DNA from: Arthrobacter sp. NicSoilB4
GTDB lineage: Bacteria > Actinomycetota > Actinomycetes > Actinomycetales > Micrococcaceae
Assembly: GCF_019977335.1 (NCBI RefSeq)
Contig: NZ_AP024653.1
Coordinates: 3,596,001-3,660,000 of the forward strand
Direction of reading: 5' to 3'
Length of the DNA stretch: 64,000 nt
A program made the translations under genes and the position numbers. The stretch's first letter is position 1, and every line of letters starts with the position of its first letter. Shown in pieces: positions 50,374 to 59,534 of the stretch. Under the pieces are notes generated by a model that had not been told where the DNA came from, did not search any database, and saw only the letters and a list, made by a program, of their open reading frames with translations.

Positions 50374-52424
50374 GTCCCGCACCCGTCATCATCGCCATCG
50401 ACGGACGCTCCGGCGCCGGCAAGACCACCCTGGCGATCGAACTGGCGGCACGGCTCCGCGAGCACCACAAGGTGTCGCTCTTCCACCTTGAGGACATCTA
50501 CCCCGGCTGGAACGGGCTCGCGGCCGGCATTGAGCGCTACGCGTCGACCGTCCTGGCCCCGTTGCACCGCGGCGAACCGGCCGAGTGGGTCAGCTGGGAC
50601 TGGAACGCGCACTACGACGGCGACACCCGCACCACCCTCCCCGCCGAGATCGTCCTGGTGGAAGGCGTGGGCGCGGCCGCTGAGGCAGCCCGCCCCTACC
50701 TGTCGGCAGTCATCTGGGCCGATTCCCCCGAACAGGACCGGCGCAGCAGGGCCCTGGCCCGGGACGGCGACAGCTATGAACCCTACTGGGATGAGTGGGC
50801 CGCGCAGGAGCAGGAGTGGCTGGCCCAGGACGACGTCCCGTCCCATGCCGACGTCCTGGTGCACAACCTTGCCGACGGCGCCGCCCCGGCGGAAGTGCTC
50901 CAGGCACTCCAGTACCTCCCGGCGCTTTCCCCGGTGCTGGTCCCTGAGCTTGCCGCCCGCCGCGGCCTCGAACTCCGCGCCGAACGGATCGACGGCGCCC
51001 CGGACCCTGCCCGGCTGTTCGAGTCCCTCTTCGGCAGCTCGGCCAATGCCGTCTGGCTCGACTCCTCACTGGCGCCGGAGGGCAACGCCGCGGCGGAACG
51101 GAGCCGCTTCAGCATCCTGGCGGACGACGGCGGCCCCTTCGGCCAGTCGGTCCGGCACAGTTCGGGCAGCACCCGGGTGAGCATCGGCAACGCCAGTGTC
51201 CGGACCGAGGGCCCCTTCTTCCGCTGGCTCGACGGGGTCTGGGGCCGGCGCGCCCTCCGCGGGCCCGAGGGCTACCCCTGTGAGTTCATCCTGGGCTGGC
51301 TCGGCTACCTCGGCTACGAACTTAAACGCGAGACCGGCGGCAGTGATGTGAGGGCCGAATCCCCCGACGCCTGCCTGCTGTTCGCCGGCCGCGCCGTGGT
51401 GCTGGACCATGTGGAGCGCACCGTCTGGCTGCTCACCCTGGACGCCGCGGACGCCGGGGACTGGCTCGAAAGGGCCCGCGCGGCCGCTGCCTTGGCGGCA
51501 CCCGGGCACGCTGCATCCGGGCTGGACGGAGTCAGCGGCGGCGCCGGCGCCGGCGCCGCCCCGCTGGACTTCACCGCACGGGACTCGGAAGTGGCCTACA
51601 AGTCAAAGATCACCGAGGCCCAGTTCGAGATTGCCGAGGGCAACACCTACGAGGTCTGCCTGACCACAGCCCTGACGGCGGAGCTGCCCAGCTCGGCGCT
51701 GGACCCGCGGCAGGCCTACCTGGCGCTCCGCCGGCGGAATCCGGCCCCATTCGCCAGCTACCTGCGCTTCGGAGACCTCACCGTGGCCAGCACCTCGCCC
51801 GAACGGTTCCTGCGGATCGCGGCCGACGGCGGGATGCGCGCCGAGCCGATCAAGGGCACCCGGCACCGGGACGCGGACCCCGTGCAGGACGAACGGCTAC
51901 GGCAGGAACTCGAATCCTCCCCGAAGGACCGTGCCGAGAACATCATGATCGTTGACCTGCTCCGCAACGATCTCAGCCATTTCGCCGTGCCCGGCTCGGT
52001 GTCGGTCAGCCGGCTCTGCGCGATCGAAAGCTACGCCACGGTCCACCAGATGGTGAGCACGATCGATGCCAGGCTCCGGCCCGGCATGCCCCGGGCCGAG
52101 GCCGTCGCGGCCTGCTTCCCCGCGGGCTCCATGACCGGCGCCCCGAAGGTCAGCACCATGGCCATCCTGGACCGGCTCGAGGGCGCGCCCCGCGGCGTCT
52201 ACTCCGGCGCGATCGGCTACTTCTCACTAAACGGCGCCACCGACCTGGCCGTCGCGATCCGGACCCTGGTGCTGAGCGGGCAGACCGGAGGCGGCACCGG
52301 ACTCAGCCTCGGCGTGGGCGGCGCGATTACGGCGGATTCATCGCCGCAGGAGGAGTACGAGGAGATCCGGACCAAGGCCTTCGGCGTGCTCTCGGCGCTC
52401 GGTGCGGAGTTCCCGCAGGACTGA
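50370..52424 (+). CDS. pabB: Fusion: P-loop kinase domain + aminodeoxychorismate synthase component I (PabB)
   Basis: A 684-residue fusion. Residues 1-190 are a uridine-kinase-like P-loop domain: Walker A GRSGAGKTT (12-20), LFHLEDIYPGWNG as the substrate region, and LVEGVGAAAE as the Walker-B-like strand. Residues about 205-684 are PabB: the Lys of PIKGT (about 493-497) marks ADC synthase rather than anthranilate synthase, with PKDRAENIMIVDLLRNDLSH and FPAGSMTGAPKVSTMAILDR in the chorismate site. It makes 4-amino-4-deoxychorismate for folate; pabC lies 1.6 kb downstream. What the kinase phosphorylates is unknown. I believe other Micrococcaceae have the same fusion. Confidence 0.93.
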   Translation: MSPAPVIIAIDGRSGAGKTTLAIELAARLREHHKVSLFHLEDIYPGWNGLAAGIERYASTVLAPLHRGEPAEWVSWDWNAHYDGDTRTTLPAEIVLVEGVGAAAEAARPYLSAVIWADSPEQDRRSRALARDGDSYEPYWDEWAAQEQEWLAQDDVPSHADVLVHNLADGAAPAEVLQALQYLPALSPVLVPELAARRGLELRAERIDGAPDPARLFESLFGSSANAVWLDSSLAPEGNAAAERSRFSILADDGGPFGQSVRHSSGSTRVSIGNASVRTEGPFFRWLDGVWGRRALRGPEGYPCEFILGWLGYLGYELKRETGGSDVRAESPDACLLFAGRAVVLDHVERTVWLLTLDAADAGDWLERARAAAALAAPGHAASGLDGVSGGAGAGAAPLDFTARDSEVAYKSKITEAQFEIAEGNTYEVCLTTALTAELPSSALDPRQAYLALRRRNPAPFASYLRFGDLTVASTSPERFLRIAADGGMRAEPIKGTRHRDADPVQDERLRQELESSPKDRAENIMIVDLLRNDLSHFAVPGSVSVSRLCAIESYATVHQMVSTIDARLRPGMPRAEAVAACFPAGSMTGAPKVSTMAILDRLEGAPRGVYSGAIGYFSLNGATDLAVAIRTLVLSGQTGGGTGLSLGVGGAITADSSPQEEYEEIRTKAFGVLSALGAEFPQD

Positions 52425-52435
52425 GGCCGGGCGGA

Positions 52436-53968
52436 CTACTGCAGCGTGGCCGTCAGCCGGGCCACGTTGTCCACGTATTTGACCCCCATCGGCCGCTTCA
52501 TCCAGTCGTCGAGGGTCAGTTCGCGCGAAATGCCCCGGTAGGTGTCCTCCACCGCGCTGATCCGCCGCACGATGTCCTCGCCCAGGAGCATCACCGACAC
52601 CTCAAGGTTCAGCGAGAAGGAGCGCATGTCCATGTTGCTCGAACCCAGCACGGCCACCTCGTTGTCGATGGTGAAGTGCTTGGCGTGGAGGACGAACGGG
52701 GCCTTGTACAGGTAGATCCGCACCCCGGCCTCCAGGAGCGCCTCGTAGTAGGACTGCTGGGCGTGGTGGACGAGCAACTGGTCGCCTTTTTCCGAGACGA
52801 AGAGTTCGACGTCGACGCCGCGCTGCGCCGCCGTCGTCACCGCGTACAGCAGCGAGTCGTCCGGGACGAAGTAGGGGCTGCAGATCGAGATCTTGTGCTG
52901 CGCCGAGTAGATGAGCGTGTTAAAGAGCCGCAGGTTGTTTTCCGTGATGAAGCCGGGGCCGCTGGGCACCACCTGGGCCGTGATGTTGCCGGCGTGCAGT
53001 TCGGGCCGGTGCGCGAGCTGACCCTCGAGCGACTCGTCGGTCTCACTGAGCCAGTCGGTGGCGAAGACGACGTTGAGGGTCGTGACGATCGGCCCGCGCA
53101 GGCAGGCCATCAGCTCGACCCATTCGCGGCCGATCTTGCGGTGGCGGGGGTTGTTGTAGGAGGGCTCGATCAGGTTCTGCGAACCGGTGAAAGCCACCTC
53201 GCCGTCGATCACCATGATCTTGCGGTGGTTGCGCAGGTCCGGCCGGCGCCACTGCCCGTGCAGCGGGTTCAGCGGCAGCATGGGCCGCCAGCGGATCTTG
53301 CCGGCCTTGAGCCGGGCGATCAGCTTGCGGTAGCCCTTGATGCGCAGGGTTCCCAGGTGGTCGAACAGGAGGCGGACTTCGACGCCGCGCTCGGCGGCCT
53401 CTTCCATCGCGGTCAGCAGATCGTCGGTGACGTGGTCCGAGCTCAGAATGTAGAACTCGGCATTGACGAAGGACTCCGCTTTCCGGACTGCGGCCGCCAT
53501 CGCCTTGATCGAGTCCGGGTAGCCCGGCAGGAGTTCCACGTGGTTGCCGTCCACCATCGGCAGCGAGCCCAGCGTCTTGTTCAGTTCCGCCGCGGAGGAC
53601 ACCCATTCCGGGCCGTCGTAGCCGCTTTCGAGCATCGCAAGCTCGGACGTGCCGGCGCGGACCCGGGTGTTCACCGCGTCCTGCTGCGCACGGCGTTTGC
53701 GGGAGAGCCGGAAGTTGCCGAAGAGCAGGAACAGGACCAGGCCCACGGCTGGGACGAAGAAGATGATCAGCAGCCAGGCCATGGCCGTGGTTGGACGGCG
53801 GTTTCCCGGGATGATGCCGAGGGCAAGCACTCGGATGGCGAGGTCCACCACGGTCAGGATCAGGATCACCCAGGACGGGAGCGATCCCGCCAGCGAAAAC
53901 GGCCACAGCACAGGCGTACCCCTCAGGTTCCAGACCCGCGGAACAGTTCCGGAACGGGCAACGGTCAA
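52436..53968 (-). CDS. cls: Cardiolipin synthase (phospholipase D type)
   Basis: A 510-residue membrane enzyme that joins two phosphatidylglycerols. Two N-terminal helices (ILILTVVDLAIRVLALGIIP; MAWLLIIFFVPAVGLVLFLL) anchor it, followed by two PLD domains with HxK motifs: NHRKIMVIDGEVAFTGSQN and LHAKHFTIDNEVAVLGSSN. Start is TTG 53968 by frame, with GGGATAGGA just upstream; a GTG eight codons in is possible. It is convergent with the pabB fusion (11-base gap) and divergent from pabC. Confidence 0.94.
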   Translation of the reverse strand: MTVARSGTVPRVWNLRGTPVLWPFSLAGSLPSWVILILTVVDLAIRVLALGIIPGNRRPTTAMAWLLIIFFVPAVGLVLFLLFGNFRLSRKRRAQQDAVNTRVRAGTSELAMLESGYDGPEWVSSAAELNKTLGSLPMVDGNHVELLPGYPDSIKAMAAAVRKAESFVNAEFYILSSDHVTDDLLTAMEEAAERGVEVRLLFDHLGTLRIKGYRKLIARLKAGKIRWRPMLPLNPLHGQWRRPDLRNHRKIMVIDGEVAFTGSQNLIEPSYNNPRHRKIGREWVELMACLRGPIVTTLNVVFATDWLSETDESLEGQLAHRPELHAGNITAQVVPSGPGFITENNLRLFNTLIYSAQHKISICSPYFVPDDSLLYAVTTAAQRGVDVELFVSEKGDQLLVHHAQQSYYEALLEAGVRIYLYKAPFVLHAKHFTIDNEVAVLGSSNMDMRSFSLNLEVSVMLLGEDIVRRISAVEDTYRGISRELTLDDWMKRPMGVKYVDNVARLTATLQ

Positions 53969-54004
53969 ATCCTATCCCGTAGCCCGCCGCACTAAGCTGA
54001 AGCC

Positions 54005-54967
54005 ATGACTTCTCCTGCTGCCGCTCCCTCCCCCGCCACGGTGCTGGTCTTCCTCGACCCCGCCTTCGAGGACGGCCGGCTGGCCGATGCGTCCAAGCCG
54101 CAGCTGATGGCGACGGACCAGGGCGCCACCCGCGGCGACGGGGTTTTCGAATCGCTGCTGGCCGTGGGCGGGCAGCCCCGCAAGCTCCAGGCGCACCTGG
54201 ACCGGCTGGCCGGGTCCGCCCGGCTCCTGGAGCTGGACATCCCGGCGGAGGAAGCCTGGCGCCGGGCCATCTCGTCGGCAATCAGCGAGTACCGGAGCCT
54301 GCACCTGCCGGGGCACGGGGCCATTACCGACGACGAACTCGTGGTCAAGCTCCTGGTGACCCGCGGCGTCGAAGGCGCGGGGACGCCCACCTGCTGGGTC
54401 CAGGCGTCCGCCCCGGGCCCCGCCGGGCGGCGGCAGCGCGAGACCGGGGTCGATGTGATCCTGCTGGACCGCGGCTACGACAGCGAAGTCGGGGAACGGG
54501 CCCCGTGGCTGCTTATGGGCGCCAAGACGCTCTCCTACGCCGTCAACATGGCAGCGCTCCGCTACGCCCACGCCCAGGGCGCCGACGACGTCATCTTCAC
54601 GTCCGCGGACGGCCGGGTCCTGGAGGGCCCGACGTCGACCGTTCTGCTGGCGCATCTGGAGACCACCGACGACGGGGCCGGCGGGGTCCGCACCATCCGC
54701 CGCCTCATCACCCCCCAGCTCGACAGCGGGATCCTGCCCGGCACCTCGCAGGGCGCCTTGTTCACCGCGGCCAGGGCCGCCGGCTGGGAGCTGGGCTACG
54801 GCCCGCTGGAGCCCCACGACCTGTACGACGCCGACGCCGTCTGGCTGATCTCGAGCATCCGGCTGCTGGCGCCCGTGAACCACATCGACGGCAAGGAAAT
54901 CGGCACCCCGGAACTGCGCCGGCAGCTCACTGCCGAGCTCAACGCGCTCTACGCCACGATTCAGTAG
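54005..54967 (+). CDS. pabC: 4-amino-4-deoxychorismate lyase
   Basis: A 320-residue fold-type IV PLP enzyme that releases pyruvate from ADC to give p-aminobenzoate. Visible marks: DQGATRGDGVFESLLAVGGQ near the start, the PLP lysine in LLMGAKTLSYAVNMAAL, the phosphate-site text GADDVIFTSADGRVLEGPTS, and LLAPVNHIDGKEI at the end. It completes the PABA branch with the PabB fusion on the same strand, separated only by the reversed cls gene. Branched-chain aminotransferase is the main alternative but the length and neighbours favour PabC. Confidence 0.9.
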   Translation: MTSPAAAPSPATVLVFLDPAFEDGRLADASKPQLMATDQGATRGDGVFESLLAVGGQPRKLQAHLDRLAGSARLLELDIPAEEAWRRAISSAISEYRSLHLPGHGAITDDELVVKLLVTRGVEGAGTPTCWVQASAPGPAGRRQRETGVDVILLDRGYDSEVGERAPWLLMGAKTLSYAVNMAALRYAHAQGADDVIFTSADGRVLEGPTSTVLLAHLETTDDGAGGVRTIRRLITPQLDSGILPGTSQGALFTAARAAGWELGYGPLEPHDLYDADAVWLISSIRLLAPVNHIDGKEIGTPELRRQLTAELNALYATIQ

Positions 54968-54985
54968 GCCCGTCCGGGGCCCCGC

Positions 54986-55639
54986 CTAGGACCAGGCCTG
55001 GGGAACGAACCCGACCCGGCGGCCGGCTTTGCGCACCCGCCAGGCCAGGGCAAGGACCTCGTTCTGCGCGCCCTCCGGAAACGGGCCCACGTCCGCGAGG
55101 ACCCGGCTGGGCATGGCCACGATTCGGCTGGCGGGGACCAGCCCGGCCGCACTGAGTGCCTGCCGGACCAGACTGCGGACCGCATGGCCGCTCCCGGGCA
55201 GCGCCCAGACCGGCCCCGGAGCGCCGCCCGGCGGCCGGTTATCGCCGACGACGGCTCCCGTGCTTTCGTCATCGAAGCCCTGAAGGAGCCGGTCTACGGT
55301 CCGCCGGGAGATAGTGGCCTCCGGGTCCACGAAAATGAGGACGTCTCCGGCGGAATGGTGGCTGCCGAGGTTCAGCGCCGCGGCCCTCCCCGCGCGGGGC
55401 TGCCGGACGACTTTGATCCGCGGGTCCGCTGCGGCCAGCGCCGCCATGAGTTCCGCGGTGGTGTCCGTGGAGCCGTCGTCGACGAGGACAAGTTCCCAGC
55501 GCTCATAGCGGGTGAGCTGGATGGACCGGACACACGCGGCGATGCTGGCCTCCGCGTTGCAGGCCGGGACAATGATGGACACGCTGGGCCATTGGTCCCA
55601 CAGTGTGCTCACCCCGCGGCGCGGGTCAGACCAGGACAC
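54986..55639 (-). CDS. Family 2 glycosyltransferase
   Basis: A 217-residue GT-A glycosyltransferase: VSIIVPACNAEASIAACVRS at the N-terminus, LVLVDDGSTDTTAEL as the nucleotide-sugar site, and VDPEA in the place of the DxD metal motif. It is shorter than most GT2 enzymes and lacks membrane helices, so it is either a minimal transferase or cut at the C-terminus. GTG 55639 with GGGAGGG 8 bases before it overlaps the preceding ATP-grasp gene by 14 bases, so the two are coupled. Confidence 0.8.
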   Translation of the reverse strand: MSWSDPRRGVSTLWDQWPSVSIIVPACNAEASIAACVRSIQLTRYERWELVLVDDGSTDTTAELMAALAAADPRIKVVRQPRAGRAAALNLGSHHSAGDVLIFVDPEATISRRTVDRLLQGFDDESTGAVVGDNRPPGGAPGPVWALPGSGHAVRSLVRQALSAAGLVPASRIVAMPSRVLADVGPFPEGAQNEVLALAWRVRKAGRRVGFVPQAWS

Positions 55640-56570
55640 TGGCGCACCCTCCCGTGGCCCCCGTAAACGACGCCGGGTTGAAGGACGGCAGCGCGCAGCA
55701 GGCCAGAACGGCGTCGAGCAGTTCCGGGGCACGCCAGCTGTTCGCGCCGAAACGGGCGTTCACGTCAAGGACCACCGGGGTCCCGTCGGCGCGGCGGCGG
55801 ACATCGACATCCGCCGGCCCTGTCAGTCCCAGCGAGCGCACGGCGGCCATGGCCACAGTGCCCACGTCCGTGGCCTCGTCCACTTCCACCCGCCGCGTCG
55901 CGACTGCTTTGCCCACGGCGCCGCGGTCCAGTCCGGTCTTTTCCACGACGACGGCGAACGGCTCGCATCCGTTGTGCGCCGGACTGCCGAAGACCATGGG
56001 TCCGTACCCCGCACCGGGGATGAACTCCTGGACAATCTGGCCCTCCGGCAGCCTGTGCCAGTCGACCTCTGAGCTTGGGTCGATGACCACGGCGGGGTGC
56101 TCCCCGCGGGATTGCCGGGGCCGGACCACAACGGGGCCTCCCAGCGCCGCCATCGCGGCGTCCGCGTCGGCGAAGTCATTGGGCACGCCGAAGCGCGGAA
56201 CAGGGATGCCCGCGGACTGCAGCTGCCAGGCGGTGAAGAGCTTGTCATGGGCGACCGACACGGGCCCGGGTTCGCCGATGATGACGCGCACACCGGAGCC
56301 GAACGCTGCCCGGTACGCCGCCAGAAGAGGAAGTTCCGCGCTCACCGTCGGGATGACCAGGTTGATGCCCTCGCGGATGACGAGGCGGCGGAGTGCCGAG
56401 ACCAACTCCGGGTCGGTGGCCGCCGGCACCGGCACCACGGTGATGCCGGCACCGGCGGGAAGCTCGCGGGTGTCAGTGCCGAGGACGGGGATGCCGCGGG
56501 ATTTTAGCTGGGCGGCCAGGGCCCGGCCCGCCGGGCCGCCGGCGCCGGTGAGCAGGACCCGGGGCTTCAT
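55626..56570 (-). CDS. ATP-grasp carboxylate-amine ligase-like protein
   Basis: A 314-residue protein of the CarB-like ATP-grasp group. An N-terminal Rossmann domain (VLLTGAGGPAGRALAAQL) is followed by the ATP-grasp core: PVVVRPRQSRGE as the ATP-binding Lys/Arg strand, IVQEFIPGAGYGPMVF, and the metal site VVLDVNARFGANSW. Such proteins join an acid and an amine using ATP, often for surface sugars or peptides. The coupled glycosyltransferase supports a surface-polymer job, but no wider cluster is present. Confidence 0.82.
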   Translation of the reverse strand: MKPRVLLTGAGGPAGRALAAQLKSRGIPVLGTDTRELPAGAGITVVPVPAATDPELVSALRRLVIREGINLVIPTVSAELPLLAAYRAAFGSGVRVIIGEPGPVSVAHDKLFTAWQLQSAGIPVPRFGVPNDFADADAAMAALGGPVVVRPRQSRGEHPAVVIDPSSEVDWHRLPEGQIVQEFIPGAGYGPMVFGSPAHNGCEPFAVVVEKTGLDRGAVGKAVATRRVEVDEATDVGTVAMAAVRSLGLTGPADVDVRRRADGTPVVLDVNARFGANSWRAPELLDAVLACCALPSFNPASFTGATGGCASVLV

Positions 56571-56779
56571 GCCCGCCCCTTTCCCCGGCCCCGCCGGCAG
56601 GCAGGGCGGTAACCGGCGGCCCGGCGGCTTGCCGGCGGTGCACTACCAATGATGGTTGAGCGCGGAACGTGGATCGACATCATGTGAAATTGCCCCCCGG
56701 CGATTTTCGTGGCGCATGAGACCTTCTGGGCACTGCTGGACGTGCCCCTTCAGTAAAAACGGGGGGTCTCCCGGAAAAC

Positions 56780-56798
56780 CCGAGTAGCGGGTACTCGG
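56780..56798. terminator. Small hairpin between the ATP-grasp gene and the cysteine synthase gene
   Basis: CCGAGTA and TACTCGG pair over 7 bp around a 5-base loop, downstream of the minus-strand sulfur operon. It may terminate that operon; no U-run follows. The rest of the 268-base gap (56571-56838) has no gene, only three scattered copies of a GGTACTC(A/G)G word, the last inside the neighbouring coding end. Confidence 0.4.
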
Positions 56799-56838
56799 AA
56801 TTGCGCGGGGCCGGCACCGCCGCCCGTCTGCCGGGTAC

Positions 56839-57891
56839 TCAGGTTCGGCGGCCGGTACTCGGTTCCACCAAGTCCTCCACGACGTCTGACGCCAGCCGGA
56901 TATGGTTCTCGGCCAGCCACACCGGATTGAAGGCCTTGCTCAGGTAGTTGCTGCCGGCGTCGGGGGCGATGGCCACCACCACCGAGCCGTGCGGCGCGGC
57001 GAGCGCCACCCGAAGGGCGGCCGCCACCGCGAGTCCGGAGGACGGTCCCAGCGACAGTCCCTCATCGTTCAGCAGCCGGTGCGCCGTTGTGTAGACCTCG
57101 TCGTTCGGAATGCGCAGGAAGCGGTCCACCGTGGAACGGTTGAAGGCTTTCGGCCAGTCGGCCTCCGGCCAGGTGTTCCCCACCCCATCCACCAGGATCT
57201 GCCCCGCATGCCCGCCGCTGTAGACCGAGCCGAATGGATCGGCGCCGATCACCTCGACGTGGCCTGCCGATTTTTCCTTGAGGTAGCGGCCGGTGCCGCT
57301 GATGGTGCCTCCGGTGCCCACACCCGCGACAAAATGGGTGACCGTGCCGCCGGTCTGCTCCCAGATCTCCGGCGCCGTGGTGTCATAGTGCGCCTGCGGG
57401 TTGGCAGGGTTGTCGAACTGCAGCGGACGCCACGCCCCCGGCGTCTCCGCCGTGATCCGTGCCGCCACCGCCCGCGCGTTCTCCGGCGATCCGGACGGTG
57501 CGTCCCAGTCCGTGATCACCACCCGCGCGCCGTAACGGTGCAGGGCGGCCAGCTTCTCGGCCGAAATCGAGTCACCCGTGACCACAACCACCGGATGGCC
57601 GGTCAGTGCCCCGATCAGGGCAAGTCCGATTCCGGTGTTCCCCGAGGTGCTCTCCACGATCGTGGCGCCGGGCTGCAGCGCCCCGCTGCGCTCGGCGGCC
57701 CGGACCATGCTCAGGGCTGTCCTGTCCTTGATTGACCCGCCCGGGTTTTCCGATTCGAGTTTGACGTAGACCGCGCTGGCCAGGCCCCTGCTGATCGTTC
57801 CCAGCCGCACCAGCGGGGTGTTGCCCACCCGGGCCAGGACGGCATCCGCGTCATTGGGCAGCTTCTCCGCGACCGTGTGCTTCCCCGTCAT
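56839..57891 (-). CDS. Cysteine synthase / cystathionine beta-synthase family PLP enzyme
   Basis: A 350-residue fold-type II PLP enzyme. The PLP lysine is in ENPGGSIKDRTALS, the substrate loop is ESTSGNTGIGLA, and the phosphate cradle is GVGTGGTISGTGRYL. The IGADPFGSVYSGG stretch is more like cystathionine beta-synthase-type proteins than CysK. There are no CBS/Bateman domains. It makes cysteine or cystathionine from an activated serine and a sulfur donor. ATG 57891 follows GGGAGGGGGAAAG and overlaps the end of the HAL-fold gene by 41 bases, so both are coupled. Confidence 0.9.
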   Translation of the reverse strand: MTGKHTVAEKLPNDADAVLARVGNTPLVRLGTISRGLASAVYVKLESENPGGSIKDRTALSMVRAAERSGALQPGATIVESTSGNTGIGLALIGALTGHPVVVVTGDSISAEKLAALHRYGARVVITDWDAPSGSPENARAVAARITAETPGAWRPLQFDNPANPQAHYDTTAPEIWEQTGGTVTHFVAGVGTGGTISGTGRYLKEKSAGHVEVIGADPFGSVYSGGHAGQILVDGVGNTWPEADWPKAFNRSTVDRFLRIPNDEVYTTAHRLLNDEGLSLGPSSGLAVAAALRVALAAPHGSVVVAIAPDAGSNYLSKAFNPVWLAENHIRLASDVVEDLVEPSTGRRT

Positions 57892-59530
57892 GGCTTTCCC
57901 CCTCCCCTGTGGCACGTTCCGCGAGGGCGGAGTGCAGATCATCGCGCGCCGCGTCCAGCAGTGCGGACGCCGTCAAGCCGCCGGCCGCGCCCTGGGCCAG
58001 GACGTGTGCAAGGCGCGCCTGGATGGCACCCGTCCCAGCCCCGAGGGGCCGCGCTCCGGGCCCCGCCGCCCCCTGGTCGGTATCAGCGTCTCCGGCACCG
58101 GCAATGTCACCGGCACTGTCACCGGCCCGGGACAGCAGGTAGGCCGCCGTCAGCGCCTCGATGGTGAAGAGCTTCTCGGCGGCGTCAGCGGAGCGCTCGA
58201 GCTGCTGCAGGGCCAGCGGCGCCAGGGTGGAGTGGTCCTCGAGGTCGGCGGAAAGGGTGGGAGCCCCCAGGGTGGCCGGTGCCGCAAGGGTCTTCAGCTC
58301 GGCCAGCAGACCGGCCGCCGAGTACCAGAGCAGGCCCGGGAGTTCCTCGCGTTCCAGCGCGGCGCCGTCCCTCGCCGCGGCTAGGTGCTGCTGCCGGATC
58401 CGGCGCTGCGGCGGATAGAGTTTGGCGATCCGGCGTTCGCTGCTGATCCCCAGGTGTGCCAGGCCCACGCGGAGGGCTTCGAAGGCCAGGGCCAGCTGCA
58501 TGGGCTGGAAGTTCCCGCCGGACACCATCCGCCCCGAGGCCAGATCGGTCAGGGGGTTGTCGCCCTGTCCGTTGAGTTCCACTTCGAGTGCTTCCTCGAG
58601 GGCGCTGAGCTGCCAGCGAAAGGCGCCGTGGGTCTGCGGGGCAGCGCGGAAAGACAGGGCGTCCTGCACCGAGGCCTCGCGGCCGTCCTGCTCCAGCCAC
58701 CCCCCGCGGACCAGCCGGCGGACGTTGCCGGCGGAGACGGCCTGCCCGTCGACGGCCTTGGCCGCCTGCACGGCCGCGGAGAAGGGGCTGAGGTTACCGC
58801 CGCCGTCGTACCGTGCTGTCGCTTCCAGCGACAGCGCCAGCGCGGTGTCGGCCAGGTCGGCCAGGCGCAGGAGCCGCCCCAGCAGGAGCGCACCCACGCC
58901 GATCGAGTAGGAGTTCGCGCTGACCAGGGCCAGGGCCTCCCCCGGCCCCAGGGCCAGGGGCTCAAGCCCGGCGGCGGCGAGCGCCTGCGCGCCGGGGACG
59001 GGCGGCCCGTCCGGAGAAAGGACCTGTCCCTCCCCGATGGCGACGGCGGCGACGGCGGCGAGCTGGGTCAGGTCCGAGGATCCCACGGAGCCGTCGCGCG
59101 GGATGGCGGGAAGCACGCCGCGGTTGAGCAGCCGGGCGTAGAAACGGGCCGTCTCGGGGCGCACTCCCGAGCCTCCGCGGCTGAAGCCGATCAGCCTGGC
59201 GAGGACTGTGGCGCGGGCTTCGGCGGCGTCCAGCAACCCGCCGACGCCGCTGTCGTGATAGCGGACCACCTGGACCTGGTAGGCGAGGATGGATTCCTCC
59301 GCGACTGCCGTGTCGCGGCCGGACCCCAGCAGCGTGTTGAGGCCGTAGACCTTGTGCCCGGACTCGATGGCCCGCTGGACGACTTCCCGGGAGCGGCCCA
59401 GCACTCCGAGGGCCTGTTCGCTCAGGACCACCCGCACGGAGGGGTCGGCGGCCGCCGCGGCGACGTCCCGGGCATGCAGCCGGGCTGTGCCGATGAGGAA
59501 CGACGCTGGCGCGGCCGGCCGGGCGGGCAT
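57851..59530 (-). CDS. HAL/PAL-fold lyase without the canonical MIO triad
   Basis: A 559-residue aromatic amino acid lyase family protein. Fold landmarks are present: YGLNTLLGSG with the catalytic-loop Tyr62, QDALSFRAAPQTHGAFRW (289-306), ELNGQGDNPL (318-327) and GGNFQPMQLALAFEALR. The segment that normally reads GSVG-ASG-DL and cyclises to the MIO electrophile is GSVG-SS-DL here (147-154), one residue short and without the Ala-Ser-Gly. Ergothionase, a HAL-fold enzyme that removes trimethylamine from ergothioneine, also works without MIO as I recall, and the sulfur neighbours fit. The C-terminal tail (about 470-559) is an Ala/Gly/Asp-rich extension. Confidence 0.82.
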   Translation of the reverse strand: MPARPAAPASFLIGTARLHARDVAAAAADPSVRVVLSEQALGVLGRSREVVQRAIESGHKVYGLNTLLGSGRDTAVAEESILAYQVQVVRYHDSGVGGLLDAAEARATVLARLIGFSRGGSGVRPETARFYARLLNRGVLPAIPRDGSVGSSDLTQLAAVAAVAIGEGQVLSPDGPPVPGAQALAAAGLEPLALGPGEALALVSANSYSIGVGALLLGRLLRLADLADTALALSLEATARYDGGGNLSPFSAAVQAAKAVDGQAVSAGNVRRLVRGGWLEQDGREASVQDALSFRAAPQTHGAFRWQLSALEEALEVELNGQGDNPLTDLASGRMVSGGNFQPMQLALAFEALRVGLAHLGISSERRIAKLYPPQRRIRQQHLAAARDGAALEREELPGLLWYSAAGLLAELKTLAAPATLGAPTLSADLEDHSTLAPLALQQLERSADAAEKLFTIEALTAAYLLSRAGDSAGDIAGAGDADTDQGAAGPGARPLGAGTGAIQARLAHVLAQGAAGGLTASALLDAARDDLHSALAERATGEGESHDGEAHGRGEAAQ

Positions 59531-59534
59531 GGCG

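Noticed and set aside
55626..56570. ATP-grasp protein as a RiPP or tail-modification ligase
   Set aside because: No precursor peptide or maturation genes are near; only a coupled glycosyltransferase is present.
56786..56862. Three GGTACTC(A/G)G words around the end of the cysteine synthase gene
   Set aside because: Spacing is irregular, one copy is coding, and the words are short; chance is likely in this GC-rich context.
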